NCBI RefSeq assembly: GCF_001006305.1
Contig: NZ_LBHJ01000004.1
Location: 744,001-808,000 of the forward strand
Origin: Silvibacterium bohemicum
Lineage (GTDB): Bacteria > Acidobacteriota > Terriglobia > Terriglobales > Acidobacteriaceae
Length of the DNA: 64,000 nt
Direction of reading: 5' to 3'
This document shows positions 46,911-56,377 of the stretch, piece after piece. Within the stretch, counting starts at the first letter, position 1, and the number at the start of each line of letters is the position of its first letter. The notes beneath the pieces are model-generated. The model was given only the letters and a program-made list of their open reading frames with translations. It did no database searches and was not told where the DNA came from. The position numbers and the translations under genes were made by a program.

Positions 46911-48425
46911 ATGAATCCAATCCCCGTCAGGTCGGCAAGCAAGTTGAAAAAATCCAAGCATATTTCTTCGCGAAACAGACTGTCCTCGGCGGATGTGGGC
47001 AATCAGCCTGTGTTCGCCATCGTCGGACGCCCCAATGTCGGCAAATCGACGCTCTTCAATCGGCTTACGGGCTCGCGCCGCTCCATCGTTGGCGACGAGC
47101 CGGGCATCACGCGCGACCGCATCTACGGCGAGGTCCACTGGGCCGGCAAGACGGCGCGACTGGTCGATACCGGCGGCATCGTGCCGGACGACGAAGCGCT
47201 GATTCCCTCCGAGATCTATCGCCAGGCCAAGGTGGCTCTCGACGAGGCTGAGGCCGTGGTGATGGTCGTTGACGGCCGCACCGAGTTAGCCTCGCCCGAC
47301 ATCGATCTCGCGCGCATCCTGCTGCGCTCCGGCAAGCCGATTTTTCTCGCCGTCAACAAGATCGATACCGAGGCCATGGACGCGGCCGCGGAAAACTTCC
47401 GCCGTCTGGGCATCAAGAATCTCCAGGCCATCTCGGCCGAGCACGGACATGGCATCGGTGATCTGCTCGATGAAGTCTTCGCGGTTCTCGCCTTTCCCGA
47501 GGAGCCGGAAGAAGAGCCTGCGATTGAAGAGCCTGCAGAGGCAGAAGAAGGCGAATCGCTGCACCGCACCCACGGCGAGTACCAGCAGCGGGAGACGCGC
47601 ATGGCCATCATCGGCCGCCCCAATGTCGGCAAGTCGACGCTGCTCAACGCGCTCACCAACTCCGACCGCGCCATCGTCTCACCCATCGCCGGAACCACGC
47701 GCGACGCTGTCGATGAAGTCGTCGAATATCAGGGCCACATGCTGCGCATCATCGACACGGCAGGCATTCGCCGCAAGGGCAAGACTCACCTCATGGCCGA
47801 GAAATTGTCGGTGGTGATGGCGCGCCGTCACCTCGAAGCCGCCGATGTTTCTCTGCTGGTGATCGATGCCACCGAGGGCGTCACCGCCTCCGACGCCACG
47901 ATTGGCGGATATGCCCACGAGAGCGGCCGGTCGGTGGTGATCGTCGTCAACAAGTGGGATCTTGTAACCACGGGTCGCACCGACGACAAGCCCCCCGCAG
48001 ACCGCGCTATCTTCGAAGAGCAGCTGCGCCGTCATTTGAAATATCTGAACTACGCGCCGGTAGTTTTTATCTCCGCAGCGCACGCCAAGCAGGATAGCCG
48101 CAGCCTGAACCGGGTGCTCGACACCGCAATTCGCGTGGCCCAGGAGCGCCGCAAGCGAGTCTCGACCGGACAGATGAACAAGTTTCTGGAGAAGATCGAT
48201 TTCCAACGCGCCCCCGTTCCCATGGCCAACCGGATGCGCATCTTTTACATGACGCAGGCTGCCGTTGCACCGCCGACCTTCGTGCTCTTCACCGATCGCG
48301 ACGTGAAGCTGCACTTCTCTTTCGAGCGCTTTCTAGAAAATCAGATTCGCGAGTCGTTTGGATTCGAAGGCTCGCCCATCTGGTTCAAGACTCGGCCGCG
48401 CAACAAGAAGACCGACGACAAATGA
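46911..48425 (+). CDS. der: Ribosome-associated GTPase Der (EngA)
   Basis: Double GTPase needed for 50S assembly. 504 residues: G domain 1 with GRPNVGKST, DTGG and NKID; an acidic Glu-rich linker (EEPEEEPAIEEPAEAEEGE) of about 30 residues; G domain 2 with GRPNVGKST, DTAG and NKWD; and the C-terminal KH-like domain. A basic N-terminal extension of about 32 residues precedes the first G domain; the exact start is therefore less certain, but ATG 46911 follows GAGGG. Confidence 0.96.
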   Translation: MNPIPVRSASKLKKSKHISSRNRLSSADVGNQPVFAIVGRPNVGKSTLFNRLTGSRRSIVGDEPGITRDRIYGEVHWAGKTARLVDTGGIVPDDEALIPSEIYRQAKVALDEAEAVVMVVDGRTELASPDIDLARILLRSGKPIFLAVNKIDTEAMDAAAENFRRLGIKNLQAISAEHGHGIGDLLDEVFAVLAFPEEPEEEPAIEEPAEAEEGESLHRTHGEYQQRETRMAIIGRPNVGKSTLLNALTNSDRAIVSPIAGTTRDAVDEVVEYQGHMLRIIDTAGIRRKGKTHLMAEKLSVVMARRHLEAADVSLLVIDATEGVTASDATIGGYAHESGRSVVIVVNKWDLVTTGRTDDKPPADRAIFEEQLRRHLKYLNYAPVVFISAAHAKQDSRSLNRVLDTAIRVAQERRKRVSTGQMNKFLEKIDFQRAPVPMANRMRIFYMTQAAVAPPTFVLFTDRDVKLHFSFERFLENQIRESFGFEGSPIWFKTRPRNKKTDDK

Positions 48426-48493
48426 GCTAGTCTTAGCGTCATTAGCAGTCAGCAGTCATTCCGAAGTTCAATTCGTTCACGGGGTGAGAGAAG

Positions 48494-51049
48494 ATGCGAG
48501 CGCGGTTCGGTCAGCAAGTTCACTCTCTGCTGGAAAGACTCAGCCAGGATCTCAGCTACGCATTGCGCCAGCTGCGAAAGTCTCCCATTTTTTCTCTCAC
48601 CGTGATCGCGACGCTCGCGCTGGGTGTGGGAGCGAATACTGCGGTCTTCACCCTGCTGCGCGGTGTGGTCTACCCAACGCTGCCGGTGCCGTCGCCCCAA
48701 CAGCTCTTCGTGCTTCATGGCATCCGCACGCCGAATGACCAGGCTTGGCTCTATTCTCAGCCGGCCTTCGAACGCCTGCGGCAAACAGCCAACAGCGATA
48801 CGGATCACAGTGCCATCGCGGCCCACTCCTATCTTGCCGAAGGCAATCTGGCCGACCACAACAGTGGAGAAACTACGCGCGCCAAGATGCAGCTGGTTTC
48901 GACCAACTTCTTTTCGGTTCTCGATACGCCGGCCGCGCTGGGCAGCGTTCTTTCGCCTCAAGATGCAGCCCAATCGGGGACAGGCTGGCCGGCTGTGCTT
49001 CGCTACGGCTTCTGGCAGCAGCATTTTGCAGCCGATCCGGGCATCGTCGGCCGCACGCTTGTTCTCAACGGAGCGCAGATATTCGTGGCAGGCGTGGCGC
49101 CGCGCGATTTCTATGGAGTTATCCCCGGCGAATCTCCAGACTTCTGGCTTCCACTCGAAGCGCAGCAGGATGTGCGCTATGCGGGCCCCTTCGATTCGCT
49201 CGGGCGTGAAGCCGGAGTGCATCTCGATGCGCCGTACAACAGTCAGAGCGCATTCTTCTGGCTGACGCTCATAGCGCGAGTGCCACCGGGAGCAGCCGCC
49301 ATCTCGCTAGCGCAGTGGGACGCAGCCTTTGCTCCAGATCGTGAGCTTTATGCGAAGTTCGCCGGCAAGTCATCGGAAGCGCTCGCCAGCCGCTTCTCGC
49401 TTCTCTCTGCTGCCCGTAGCGAGAGCCCGTTTTCCGAGCACTATGCGGAGCCGCTTTTCGTCCTGATGGGCATGGTCGCGCTGCTGCTCCTCATCGCGTG
49501 CCTCAATCTTGCCAATCTGCAGCGAACAAGAGTGGTTCAGCGCAGCCATGAGTTCGCCATCCGCGCGGCGCTGGGGGCGAGCCAGCCCCGGGTGCTGCAG
49601 CAACTGTTGGTTGAAAGCGCGCTGCTGGCTCTCTGCGGCGGCGCACTCAGTATTCTCGTCGCCCGCATGGCTGGGTCGGCCTTGCTTCATTGGTCGCTGC
49701 AGAACGACACATCGTTGAGCCTTCATTTCGACGCGGGTGTCTATCTCTTCTCTCTCGGACTGCTCGCAGCCGCCGTGCTGTTCTTCCAGATTTTGCCTGC
49801 GCGTCAACTGATCTTCGGCAACGCGCTTCCCCAGGGCGGGCTCACCTCGCGGCGAACGGCGATTGGAAGCGCAGGAGGGCGATCCGCCCATCTCATGCTG
49901 GCCGCGCAGATCACGTTGTCGGTCCTGCTGCTCAGCCTCGCGTCGATGTTTCTCCGCACCTTGACCAACCTCAATCGAATGGACGCCGGCCTCGATCGCG
50001 GACACCTTCTCACTGTTCGATTCGACTTCCACGATGCGAACTATGACGACGTAAAGCGGGAATCGCTCTATCCGCAGATGATCGATCGCGTGACCGGTCT
50101 TCCCGGAGTGCGCGCCGTCGCTCTCGACCGTTGCCCGCCACCCAACTGCCTTTGGAATACGCCGATTCACGCCGCCGGCATCTCCGACGACGCACGCGGT
50201 CTCTCGGAAGCACAGCAGGACGACGTGGGTTCTGGATATTTCCACGCGATGGGGATGGCGTTGCTGCGTGGGCGGGAGTTCGACAGCGGCGATCGTCCTC
50301 AGGCGGCGCAGGTTGCGGTCGTCAACCACTCCTTTGCAGTAAAGTTATTCGGACCTGGAGAGAATCCCATCGGTCATCGCATCGGCCTCGAAGCTGCGCC
50401 GGGCGATGCCCGCTATCTCATCGTGGGAGAGATCGTCGACGCGCGGGTGAACGACCTTCGCTCTCCGGCAGCGCCGATGCTCTATCTCGCCCAGGCACAG
50501 CAGTCCCCGGGAAGCGGCAGCTTGGTGATTCGCACCGTGAGCGCGCCCCAGGCCATTGCCGCCAGCGTTCAGGCGGGTCTGCGCGAGGTCGACCGGCAAT
50601 TGCCGATCACGGAAATCATGCCTCTCGATGCTGCGTACGCCCGCACGCTCACCACAGAGGCGCTGCTCGCCAGACTTACCTCGACCTTCAGCGTGCTTGC
50701 GCTGGTGTTGGCGGCTATCGGTCTTTACGGCGTTCTCTCGTTTCGCGTGGCCCGGCGCACCAGCGAGTTCGGACTGCGCATGGCGCTGGGCGCGACGCGC
50801 TCGCAGATCCTGCTGCTGGTACTCACGCAGTCCTTTCGCATAACCGCTCTTGGCATCGCCGCAGGCGGCATCCTGGCCGCTCTCTGGGCGCGAAGCCTGC
50901 ACGCGTTGCTCTTCGGCATTGGCAACGCCGGGGTAAGTGCCTGGCTCACCTCGGCCGGCGTACTCGCGTGCGTGAGCGTTCTTGCCGCTTATTTGCCCGC
51001 GTATCGCGCCGCCCACACAGAGCCGATGGAGGCCCTGCGGCTTGAATAA
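48494..51049 (+). CDS. MacB/FtsX-type permease, acidobacterial orphan (ADOP)
   Basis: 851 residues in the inner membrane: N-terminal helix after DLSYALRQLRKSP, large periplasmic MacB-PCD-like domain, three central helices, a second periplasmic domain and three C-terminal helices ending in the FtsX signature (RRTSEFGLRMALGATRSQIL). The duplicated permease with no ATPase gene beside it is the hallmark of ADOP proteins of Acidobacteriota. Substrate unknown; probably efflux or envelope stress. Convergent with a second such gene. Confidence 0.88.
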   Translation: MRARFGQQVHSLLERLSQDLSYALRQLRKSPIFSLTVIATLALGVGANTAVFTLLRGVVYPTLPVPSPQQLFVLHGIRTPNDQAWLYSQPAFERLRQTANSDTDHSAIAAHSYLAEGNLADHNSGETTRAKMQLVSTNFFSVLDTPAALGSVLSPQDAAQSGTGWPAVLRYGFWQQHFAADPGIVGRTLVLNGAQIFVAGVAPRDFYGVIPGESPDFWLPLEAQQDVRYAGPFDSLGREAGVHLDAPYNSQSAFFWLTLIARVPPGAAAISLAQWDAAFAPDRELYAKFAGKSSEALASRFSLLSAARSESPFSEHYAEPLFVLMGMVALLLLIACLNLANLQRTRVVQRSHEFAIRAALGASQPRVLQQLLVESALLALCGGALSILVARMAGSALLHWSLQNDTSLSLHFDAGVYLFSLGLLAAAVLFFQILPARQLIFGNALPQGGLTSRRTAIGSAGGRSAHLMLAAQITLSVLLLSLASMFLRTLTNLNRMDAGLDRGHLLTVRFDFHDANYDDVKRESLYPQMIDRVTGLPGVRAVALDRCPPPNCLWNTPIHAAGISDDARGLSEAQQDDVGSGYFHAMGMALLRGREFDSGDRPQAAQVAVVNHSFAVKLFGPGENPIGHRIGLEAAPGDARYLIVGEIVDARVNDLRSPAAPMLYLAQAQQSPGSGSLVIRTVSAPQAIAASVQAGLREVDRQLPITEIMPLDAAYARTLTTEALLARLTSTFSVLALVLAAIGLYGVLSFRVARRTSEFGLRMALGATRSQILLLVLTQSFRITALGIAAGGILAALWARSLHALLFGIGNAGVSAWLTSAGVLACVSVLAAYLPAYRAAHTEPMEALRLE

Positions 51050-51082
51050 GGCCGAACGCCAATAAGCCGGAGCGAAGCCGCG

Positions 51083-53623
51083 CTACTCTGATCTCAGCGC
51101 CTGCATCGGTTCCGTATTCGCCGCACGGCGCGCGGGTATCGCCGAGGCGACAAAGGCAGCCGCGGTCAACACCGTGATCGTGATCGCCAGAATCAGCGGA
51201 TCGTAAGGCTTGATGCCGAAGAGCTGGCTGGCCATCGCCCGCCCACCCAGAATCGTCAGCGGAATGCCGATGGCCAGACCGATGGCCACCTGCAGAAACG
51301 CCCCCTTCAGCACCATCTTCAACACGTTCATGCGGTCCGCTCCTAACGCCATGCGAATGCCGATCTCGCCGGTGCGCCGCGCCACTGAGTAAGAGGTCAC
51401 GCCGTACAAACCAATCGAGGCCAGGATCAGCGCGAGCAGGCCGAAGAGCGAGGTGAGTCGCGCGATCAACGACTGCTGACTGAAGTTGTCCGACACCTGC
51501 TCGGCGAAGGGCTCGAAGTCGATGACCGTGAGGTTGGGATTGATCTGCGCCAGCGCGTTGCGCACCTGGGATTCGAGGCCCGGGATGGCTCCATTCGTTT
51601 GCAGCTCGATGGCATCCATCGCGAGATGGGAGACATCCTCGAACGTCTGCGCGCGCGAATCTTCGTACTTCACCCACTGCGCGCCCGCGAGAAAATACAT
51701 GGGGCGCATGCGACTGGTCGGCCCCCAGTAGTTCGTGTCTTCGGTGACGCCCACGATCTCGTAGGTATCCGCAACCTTCTGAGAGATCACCCCGAAATGC
51801 GCACCGATGGGATTGCCATCCTTGAAGAATTTCTTGGCAAAGGTCTGATTGACGACAGCGATATTGCGGGTCGCTGCTGTGTCCTGCCCGGTAATACCGC
51901 GGCCCGCGATTATTTTGGTTCCGATGGTCTCGAAATATCCTGCGCTGGCGCGGATCCATGAACAGCTTTGCTCGTTGCTGCCAGGCGGCGGCGCGGGACG
52001 CCCCGCGAAGAAGGCAGTCTCGCCCCAGTTGTCGCCTTCCATCGGGCTATACAGCGAATAAGCCACCGACTTCATGCCAGGGATCGCCGCCAGCGAATCG
52101 TGCAGTTGAAGATAGAACGCATCCAGCTGCGGCACTTTATACCCGGCCATCTGCGGATCGATATGCAGGATGTAACGGTTCGTGGTGTCGAATCCGAAAT
52201 GCTGGCTGCGCATGTTGCGCAGGCTCTGGGTGAGCAATCCTGCGGCGCACAGCAAGACCAGCGATATGGCGGCTTGCGCGACGACCAGCGCTTTTTGTGT
52301 CCACAAGCCGCTGTTCTTGGTGGTGCGGTTCGATTCGCGCAGAGCATCGATAGGATCGGCCTGCGCCGTCATCCACGCCGGTGCGACGCCGAAAAGGATT
52401 CCGGTTAGCAGAGAAGCAGCGAAGGCGAAGGCCAGCACCGTAGGCGATGGCGCGGCATGAATGGGAAGGTAACTCTTACCTGCCGCAAGGCGCAGAATCA
52501 GGCTTGCACCGCCATACGCCACCAACAATCCAGCGAGGCCGCCGAGCACGGCCAGCACAACGCATTCGGTAAGCGCCTGACTTATCAGGCGGCCGCGCGG
52601 TGCGCCCAGCGCAGTGCGCACCGAGGTCTGCTGTCTGCGCGTCGTGGCCCGCACCATCATCAGATTGGCCAGATTGGCGCAGGCGATCAAGAGTACAAAG
52701 AGGGAGATCCCCATCAAAAGATGCAGCCCGTCTTTGTAGTCCTCCTGCATGCGCTGCACGCCTGCTCCACCTGGAGCCAGATGCAGCGTCTGCTTCGGGA
52801 TCAGCACAAAGTCGCGAGGCTCGACTTTACTGAGTGGGCTCTGCAGAAACTGCCGCAGTTCCACCTGCATCTGCGACTCCACCTGCTTTTGATTCGCGCC
52901 CGGCTTGAGGCGGCCGAGGAGATTGAGCCACTGCATGTCGCCGCGCTCCAGGAAGCTGGCGGTATCGTTCAGGACCGGCTCGTTGCTGAGTGGAACCCAG
53001 AACGACGGGGGATCGCTGGTGAGCCGCTCGCCGTAGAAACCTGGTGGCGTGATACCCACAATGGTGAAGGGCTTCCCGTTAAAGACAAACGTGCCTCCCA
53101 CGACAGAGCCATCCTGTCCAAACTTCTGCTGCCAGGTGCGGAAGCTCATCACCGCAACCGGAACCGCACCTGATTTGTCATCCGTCGGCTGCAGCAGGCG
53201 TCCGGCATAGGCATTCAATCCCAGCGTATCGAAGGCATTGCCGGAGACGAAGACTCCGACAAGGGATTCCGCAGGATGATTGCTTCCCTGCCGGCGTACC
53301 CCGAATCGATTGGCCCCAGCCTGAAATGCCGCCAGCTGTGCAAAGCCGGGAGTGTTATCGCGAAACTGCTTGTAGTTGAGATTGGAAAAGAGCGACCAGT
53401 TGTCCTGCATGCCGCCATTCACGCAGCAGTTTTCGTTGTCGCCCACACGGATGAGGTCTTCCGGCCTGGTCACCGGCAGCGACTTCAGCAGCACCGCGTT
53501 CACCAACGTGAAGATCGCGGTGGTCGCACCGATGCCGAGCGCAAGCGTCAGGATCGCGGTCGCCGTGAATCCCGGAGCCTTGGCAAACTGCCGCAGTGCA
53601 TAGCGGATATCTTCAAAGATCAT
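51083..53623 (-). CDS. MacB/FtsX-type permease, second acidobacterial orphan (ADOP)
   Basis: 846 residues with the same architecture as the convergent gene: MIFEDIRYALRQFAKAPGFT at the start, two MacB-like periplasmic domains, and the ending RRTGEIGIRMALGADRMNVL plus terminal helices. The two are clearly homologous but diverged along their length, so the pair is an old duplication. No ATP-binding partner in the window. The upstream region (53624-53830) carries a 17-bp palindrome shared with the divergent GNAT gene. Confidence 0.9.
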   Translation of the reverse strand: MIFEDIRYALRQFAKAPGFTATAILTLALGIGATTAIFTLVNAVLLKSLPVTRPEDLIRVGDNENCCVNGGMQDNWSLFSNLNYKQFRDNTPGFAQLAAFQAGANRFGVRRQGSNHPAESLVGVFVSGNAFDTLGLNAYAGRLLQPTDDKSGAVPVAVMSFRTWQQKFGQDGSVVGGTFVFNGKPFTIVGITPPGFYGERLTSDPPSFWVPLSNEPVLNDTASFLERGDMQWLNLLGRLKPGANQKQVESQMQVELRQFLQSPLSKVEPRDFVLIPKQTLHLAPGGAGVQRMQEDYKDGLHLLMGISLFVLLIACANLANLMMVRATTRRQQTSVRTALGAPRGRLISQALTECVVLAVLGGLAGLLVAYGGASLILRLAAGKSYLPIHAAPSPTVLAFAFAASLLTGILFGVAPAWMTAQADPIDALRESNRTTKNSGLWTQKALVVAQAAISLVLLCAAGLLTQSLRNMRSQHFGFDTTNRYILHIDPQMAGYKVPQLDAFYLQLHDSLAAIPGMKSVAYSLYSPMEGDNWGETAFFAGRPAPPPGSNEQSCSWIRASAGYFETIGTKIIAGRGITGQDTAATRNIAVVNQTFAKKFFKDGNPIGAHFGVISQKVADTYEIVGVTEDTNYWGPTSRMRPMYFLAGAQWVKYEDSRAQTFEDVSHLAMDAIELQTNGAIPGLESQVRNALAQINPNLTVIDFEPFAEQVSDNFSQQSLIARLTSLFGLLALILASIGLYGVTSYSVARRTGEIGIRMALGADRMNVLKMVLKGAFLQVAIGLAIGIPLTILGGRAMASQLFGIKPYDPLILAITITVLTAAAFVASAIPARRAANTEPMQALRSE

Positions 53624-53751
53624 GTGTGATGCACTCCAATGAATTTGTCTTCTCGAAGATCAGCGGCGAGCGAACGCAACGATGCCTCTGGGACTGCTAT
53701 ACGTGCGAGCGGGGATCATCAGTTCCCGATATCTGTGAATACGAGAGTAAA

Positions 53752-53768
53752 TGTTACGAGCCGTAACA
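53752..53768. promoter_or_regulatory. 17-bp inverted repeat between divergent ADOP and GNAT genes
   Basis: Perfect palindrome TGTTACG-agc-CGTAACA, 128 bases upstream of the permease start and 62 bases before the GNAT gene. Dyads of this size are typical operators of TetR-, PadR- or MarR-type repressors; no such regulator is encoded nearby. Confidence 0.5.
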
Positions 53769-53810
53769 GAACAGCTTTTTTCTTGTCCGTTAGTGGACAC
53801 TGGTCGTCTC

Positions 53811-53816
53811 TATAAT
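53811..53816 (+). promoter_or_regulatory. Candidate -10 box (TATAAT) for GNAT-trmFO
   Basis: Exact TATAAT 15 bases before the ATG at 53831, but no good -35 at 16-18 bases and the predicted start would leave a leader of about 8 bases. Tentative. Confidence 0.3.
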
Positions 53817-53830
53817 GGAGAGAATCACTC

Positions 53831-54334
53831 ATGATTCTTATCCGTCCTGCTGTACCCGCCGACATTCCGCTCATTCGCGCTCTCATTCAAGAGCTCGCCG
53901 AATATGAACGTGAGCCGCATTCGGTCCACATTACCGAAGAGCAACTGCTGCGCGATGGCTTTGGCAAAAATCCTGAAGACAGCCGCTACTTCGCATGTCT
54001 GATTGCCGAGATTGACGGTGCACCGGCAGGGTTCGCCCTCTACTTCCCTATCTATTCCACGTGGCAAGGACGCAGCCTGCACCTCGAAGATCTTTTTGTC
54101 CGCCCGGAGTTCCGCGGACAAGGCGCCGGCAAAGCACTACTACGTCAAGTTGCGGCCATCGCCGTCGAGCGGGGCTGTGCGCGCTTGCAGTGGGATGTAC
54201 TGGAGTGGAACAAACCGGCTATCGATTTCTATCGCAGCCTCGACGCCACGATGCTCGACGACTGGCGGCGCATGCGTGTGACCGGAGATGCGCTCAGCAA
54301 GCTGGCTGACGTGAAGATCGAGGCCAAGGCATGA
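53831..54334 (+). CDS. GNAT-family N-acetyltransferase (diamine acetyltransferase-like)
   Basis: 167 residues, one GNAT domain. The acetyl-CoA loop is FRGQGAGKAL and the strand before it, LHLEDLFVRPEFRG, plus the ending EWNKPAIDFYRSL..., matches the spermidine/diamine acetyltransferase-like group. Actual substrate unknown. GGAGAG lies 8 bases before the ATG. The stop overlaps the trmFO ATG by 4 bases. Confidence 0.86.
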   Translation: MILIRPAVPADIPLIRALIQELAEYEREPHSVHITEEQLLRDGFGKNPEDSRYFACLIAEIDGAPAGFALYFPIYSTWQGRSLHLEDLFVRPEFRGQGAGKALLRQVAAIAVERGCARLQWDVLEWNKPAIDFYRSLDATMLDDWRRMRVTGDALSKLADVKIEAKA

Positions 54335-55671
54335 GGATTCGCGTGATCGGCGGCGGACTCGCAGGACCTGAAGCAGCATTGACCGCAGCCAGGCTAGGCT
54401 GCGAAGTCGATCTCTACGAAATGCGCCCGGTACGCAACACGCCGGCGCACCAGACATCCGACTTCGGGGAGCTGGTGTGTTCCAACTCGCTCAAGTCGGA
54501 AAGCGAAAACACCGCGCCCTGGCTGCTCAAGCAGGAGATGCGCCGTGCCGGTTCTCCGCTGCTCGCCTGCGCCGATGCCAGCGCCGTTCCTGCCGGCCAT
54601 GCTCTGGCCGTCGACCGCGTCGAGTTCTCGCGCCTCATTGAAGCGGCCATCGCAGCAGAGCCACGCATTCACGTTCACCGCGAGGAAGTGACCACGCTCG
54701 ATCCCGAAGACGGCATCACCATTATCGCCAGCGGTCCGCTCACGTCGTCTGCGCTGTCGGGAGAGATAGCCCGCCTCACCGGCAGTGAGCATCTCGCCTT
54801 CTACGATTCCATCAGTCCTATCGTCGAAGCCGACTCTATCGACATGGAGCGCGTGTACTTCGCCGCCCGCTATGACAAGGGCACAGCCGACTACATCAAC
54901 TGTCCGATGACCAAGGAAGAATATGACGCCTTCTACGATGCCCTGGTCGCCGCCGAGCAGGTGAAAGAGAAAGAGTGGGAGAAGCTCGACTACTTCGAGG
55001 GCTGCCTGCCCATCGAAGAGACCGCCCGCCGCGGCCGCGACACGCTGCGCTTCGGGCCGATGAAGCCGGTCGGATTGCGCGATCCTCGCACCGGCAAGAC
55101 GCCGTGGGCGGTGGTGCAGCTACGCTGCGAGAATCTGCGAGCCGACTCTTACAACCTCGTCGGCTTCCAGAACCACCTCAAGTACGGCGAACAGGCGCGC
55201 ATCCTACGCATGATTCCCGGCCTGGAGAACGCGAAGTTCCTGCGCTACGGCCAGATTCACCGCAACACCTACATTCAGGCGCCGCGCGTGCTGACTGAGA
55301 CGCTGCAGATGCGGCAGTATCCGAGCATCTTCTTTGCCGGACAGATCTCCGGCGTCGAGGGTTACACCGAATCCATCGCCACCGGCATGCTGGCGGGGCT
55401 TTACGCTGCGGGATACGCACAGGGAACGCTACTTGCATCCGCGCCGCGCCAGACCGCGCTCGGCTCGCTGATGCACTACATCACGCATGCCGAAGGCAAG
55501 CGTTTCAACCCGGCGAATATTACCTTCGATCTTCTGGTTCCACTCGAAGAAGAGACGCGAAAGAAGATTCGCGACAAGCGCGAGCGGCACCGCATCCAGT
55601 GCGAGCGCGCGTTGGAGGCGTTCGATCAGTGGTGGCAGTCTTTAACTGCCAATCCGGTCTCGGCTACCTAA
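54331..55671 (+). CDS. trmFO: Methylenetetrahydrofolate-tRNA-(uracil-5-)-methyltransferase TrmFO
   Basis: Folate- and FAD-dependent methylation of U54 in tRNA. 446 residues: FAD-binding GGGLAGPEAA at the N-terminus, HQTSDFGELVCSNSLKSE with its conserved Cys, KPVGLRDPRTGK, and GQISGVEGYTESIATG near the C-terminus. This replaces the SAM-dependent TrmA route in many bacteria. ATGA overlap with the GNAT gene suggests a two-gene operon. Confidence 0.96.
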   Translation: MRIRVIGGGLAGPEAALTAARLGCEVDLYEMRPVRNTPAHQTSDFGELVCSNSLKSESENTAPWLLKQEMRRAGSPLLACADASAVPAGHALAVDRVEFSRLIEAAIAAEPRIHVHREEVTTLDPEDGITIIASGPLTSSALSGEIARLTGSEHLAFYDSISPIVEADSIDMERVYFAARYDKGTADYINCPMTKEEYDAFYDALVAAEQVKEKEWEKLDYFEGCLPIEETARRGRDTLRFGPMKPVGLRDPRTGKTPWAVVQLRCENLRADSYNLVGFQNHLKYGEQARILRMIPGLENAKFLRYGQIHRNTYIQAPRVLTETLQMRQYPSIFFAGQISGVEGYTESIATGMLAGLYAAGYAQGTLLASAPRQTALGSLMHYITHAEGKRFNPANITFDLLVPLEEETRKKIRDKRERHRIQCERALEAFDQWWQSLTANPVSAT

Positions 55672-55738
55672 GCAATGTCTGCACTCCTTGAACTTAAGTT
55701 TCTTGTGGCCACACGGCGATCTCGACTAGAGTGTTCTC

Positions 55739-55948
55739 ATGCATGAGCTTGTGTTTGAGGTTGCCCAAGAGTCGGACGGCGGCTATATCGCAGAAGCTCT
55801 CGGTGAGAGCATCTTCACTCAAGGGGACACCTGGAACGAGTTGCGGGAAAATGCTATCGAAGCCGTAAAGGCCTATTATTTTGACCGCCAAATGCCATCC
55901 GGTATTCGCCTGCATCTTGTCCGCGACGAAATGCTCGCTGTGGGATGA
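55739..55948 (+). CDS. hicB: HicB-like antitoxin
   Basis: 69 residues with the HicB partial RNase H fold: LVFEVAQESDGGYIAEALGESIFTQG and LRENAIEAVKAYYF. Too short for an added DNA-binding domain, so autoregulation may be weak or use another mechanism. Its stop overlaps the hicA ATG by 4 bases; antitoxin-first order. Confidence 0.85.
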   Translation: MHELVFEVAQESDGGYIAEALGESIFTQGDTWNELRENAIEAVKAYYFDRQMPSGIRLHLVRDEMLAVG

Positions 55949-56184
55949 AGCTGCCTCGCAATCTCAACGGCACGGATTTGGCAAAGTGCCTTTGCCGCGC
56001 CTGGGACTATGAGCAAGTTCACCAGGTGGGCAGCCATATCATCCTGCAAACGGAATCTCCATCCTCCCATCGCATCGCGATTCCCGCCCATACCCCGTTG
56101 AGAATCGGCACCCTCAATGCGATTCTTCGCGACGTGGCAAAACATAAAAGCATTGACCGTCAGGTCATTCTGGATTCCATCTAG
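55945..56184 (+). CDS. hicA: HicA mRNA interferase toxin
   Basis: 79 residues, dsRBD-like fold. The catalytic histidine is H31 in the motif G29-S30-H31, followed by the typical IAIPAHTPLRIGTLNAILRD. HicA degrades mRNA when HicB is lost. Coupled to hicB through an ATGA overlap. The region after the stop has two T runs but no clear stem. Confidence 0.87.
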   Translation: MKLPRNLNGTDLAKCLCRAWDYEQVHQVGSHIILQTESPSSHRIAIPAHTPLRIGTLNAILRDVAKHKSIDRQVILDSI

Positions 56185-56377
56185 CTCGAATTTGCCCGCA
56201 CGGACATTTTTTTTCGAATGCGGGAATTTCCTTTTTTGGGGTTCGGATGCCCATATCCGCAGTCAAACCAGCCCGCAAAGGAGTAGAATCCGTCGCGCTA
56301 TAGCTGCGTAGATCAAACCGACCCCTAAAGAAGTATGTGCCGGCACAGCTAGGCGCTTCATGTCGTGGGAGGATTCT

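Noticed and set aside
56185-56377. Terminator after hicA
   Set aside because: Two T runs exist, but the best stem is only 6 bp with an 18-base loop; too weak to list. Nothing else is seen in this stretch.
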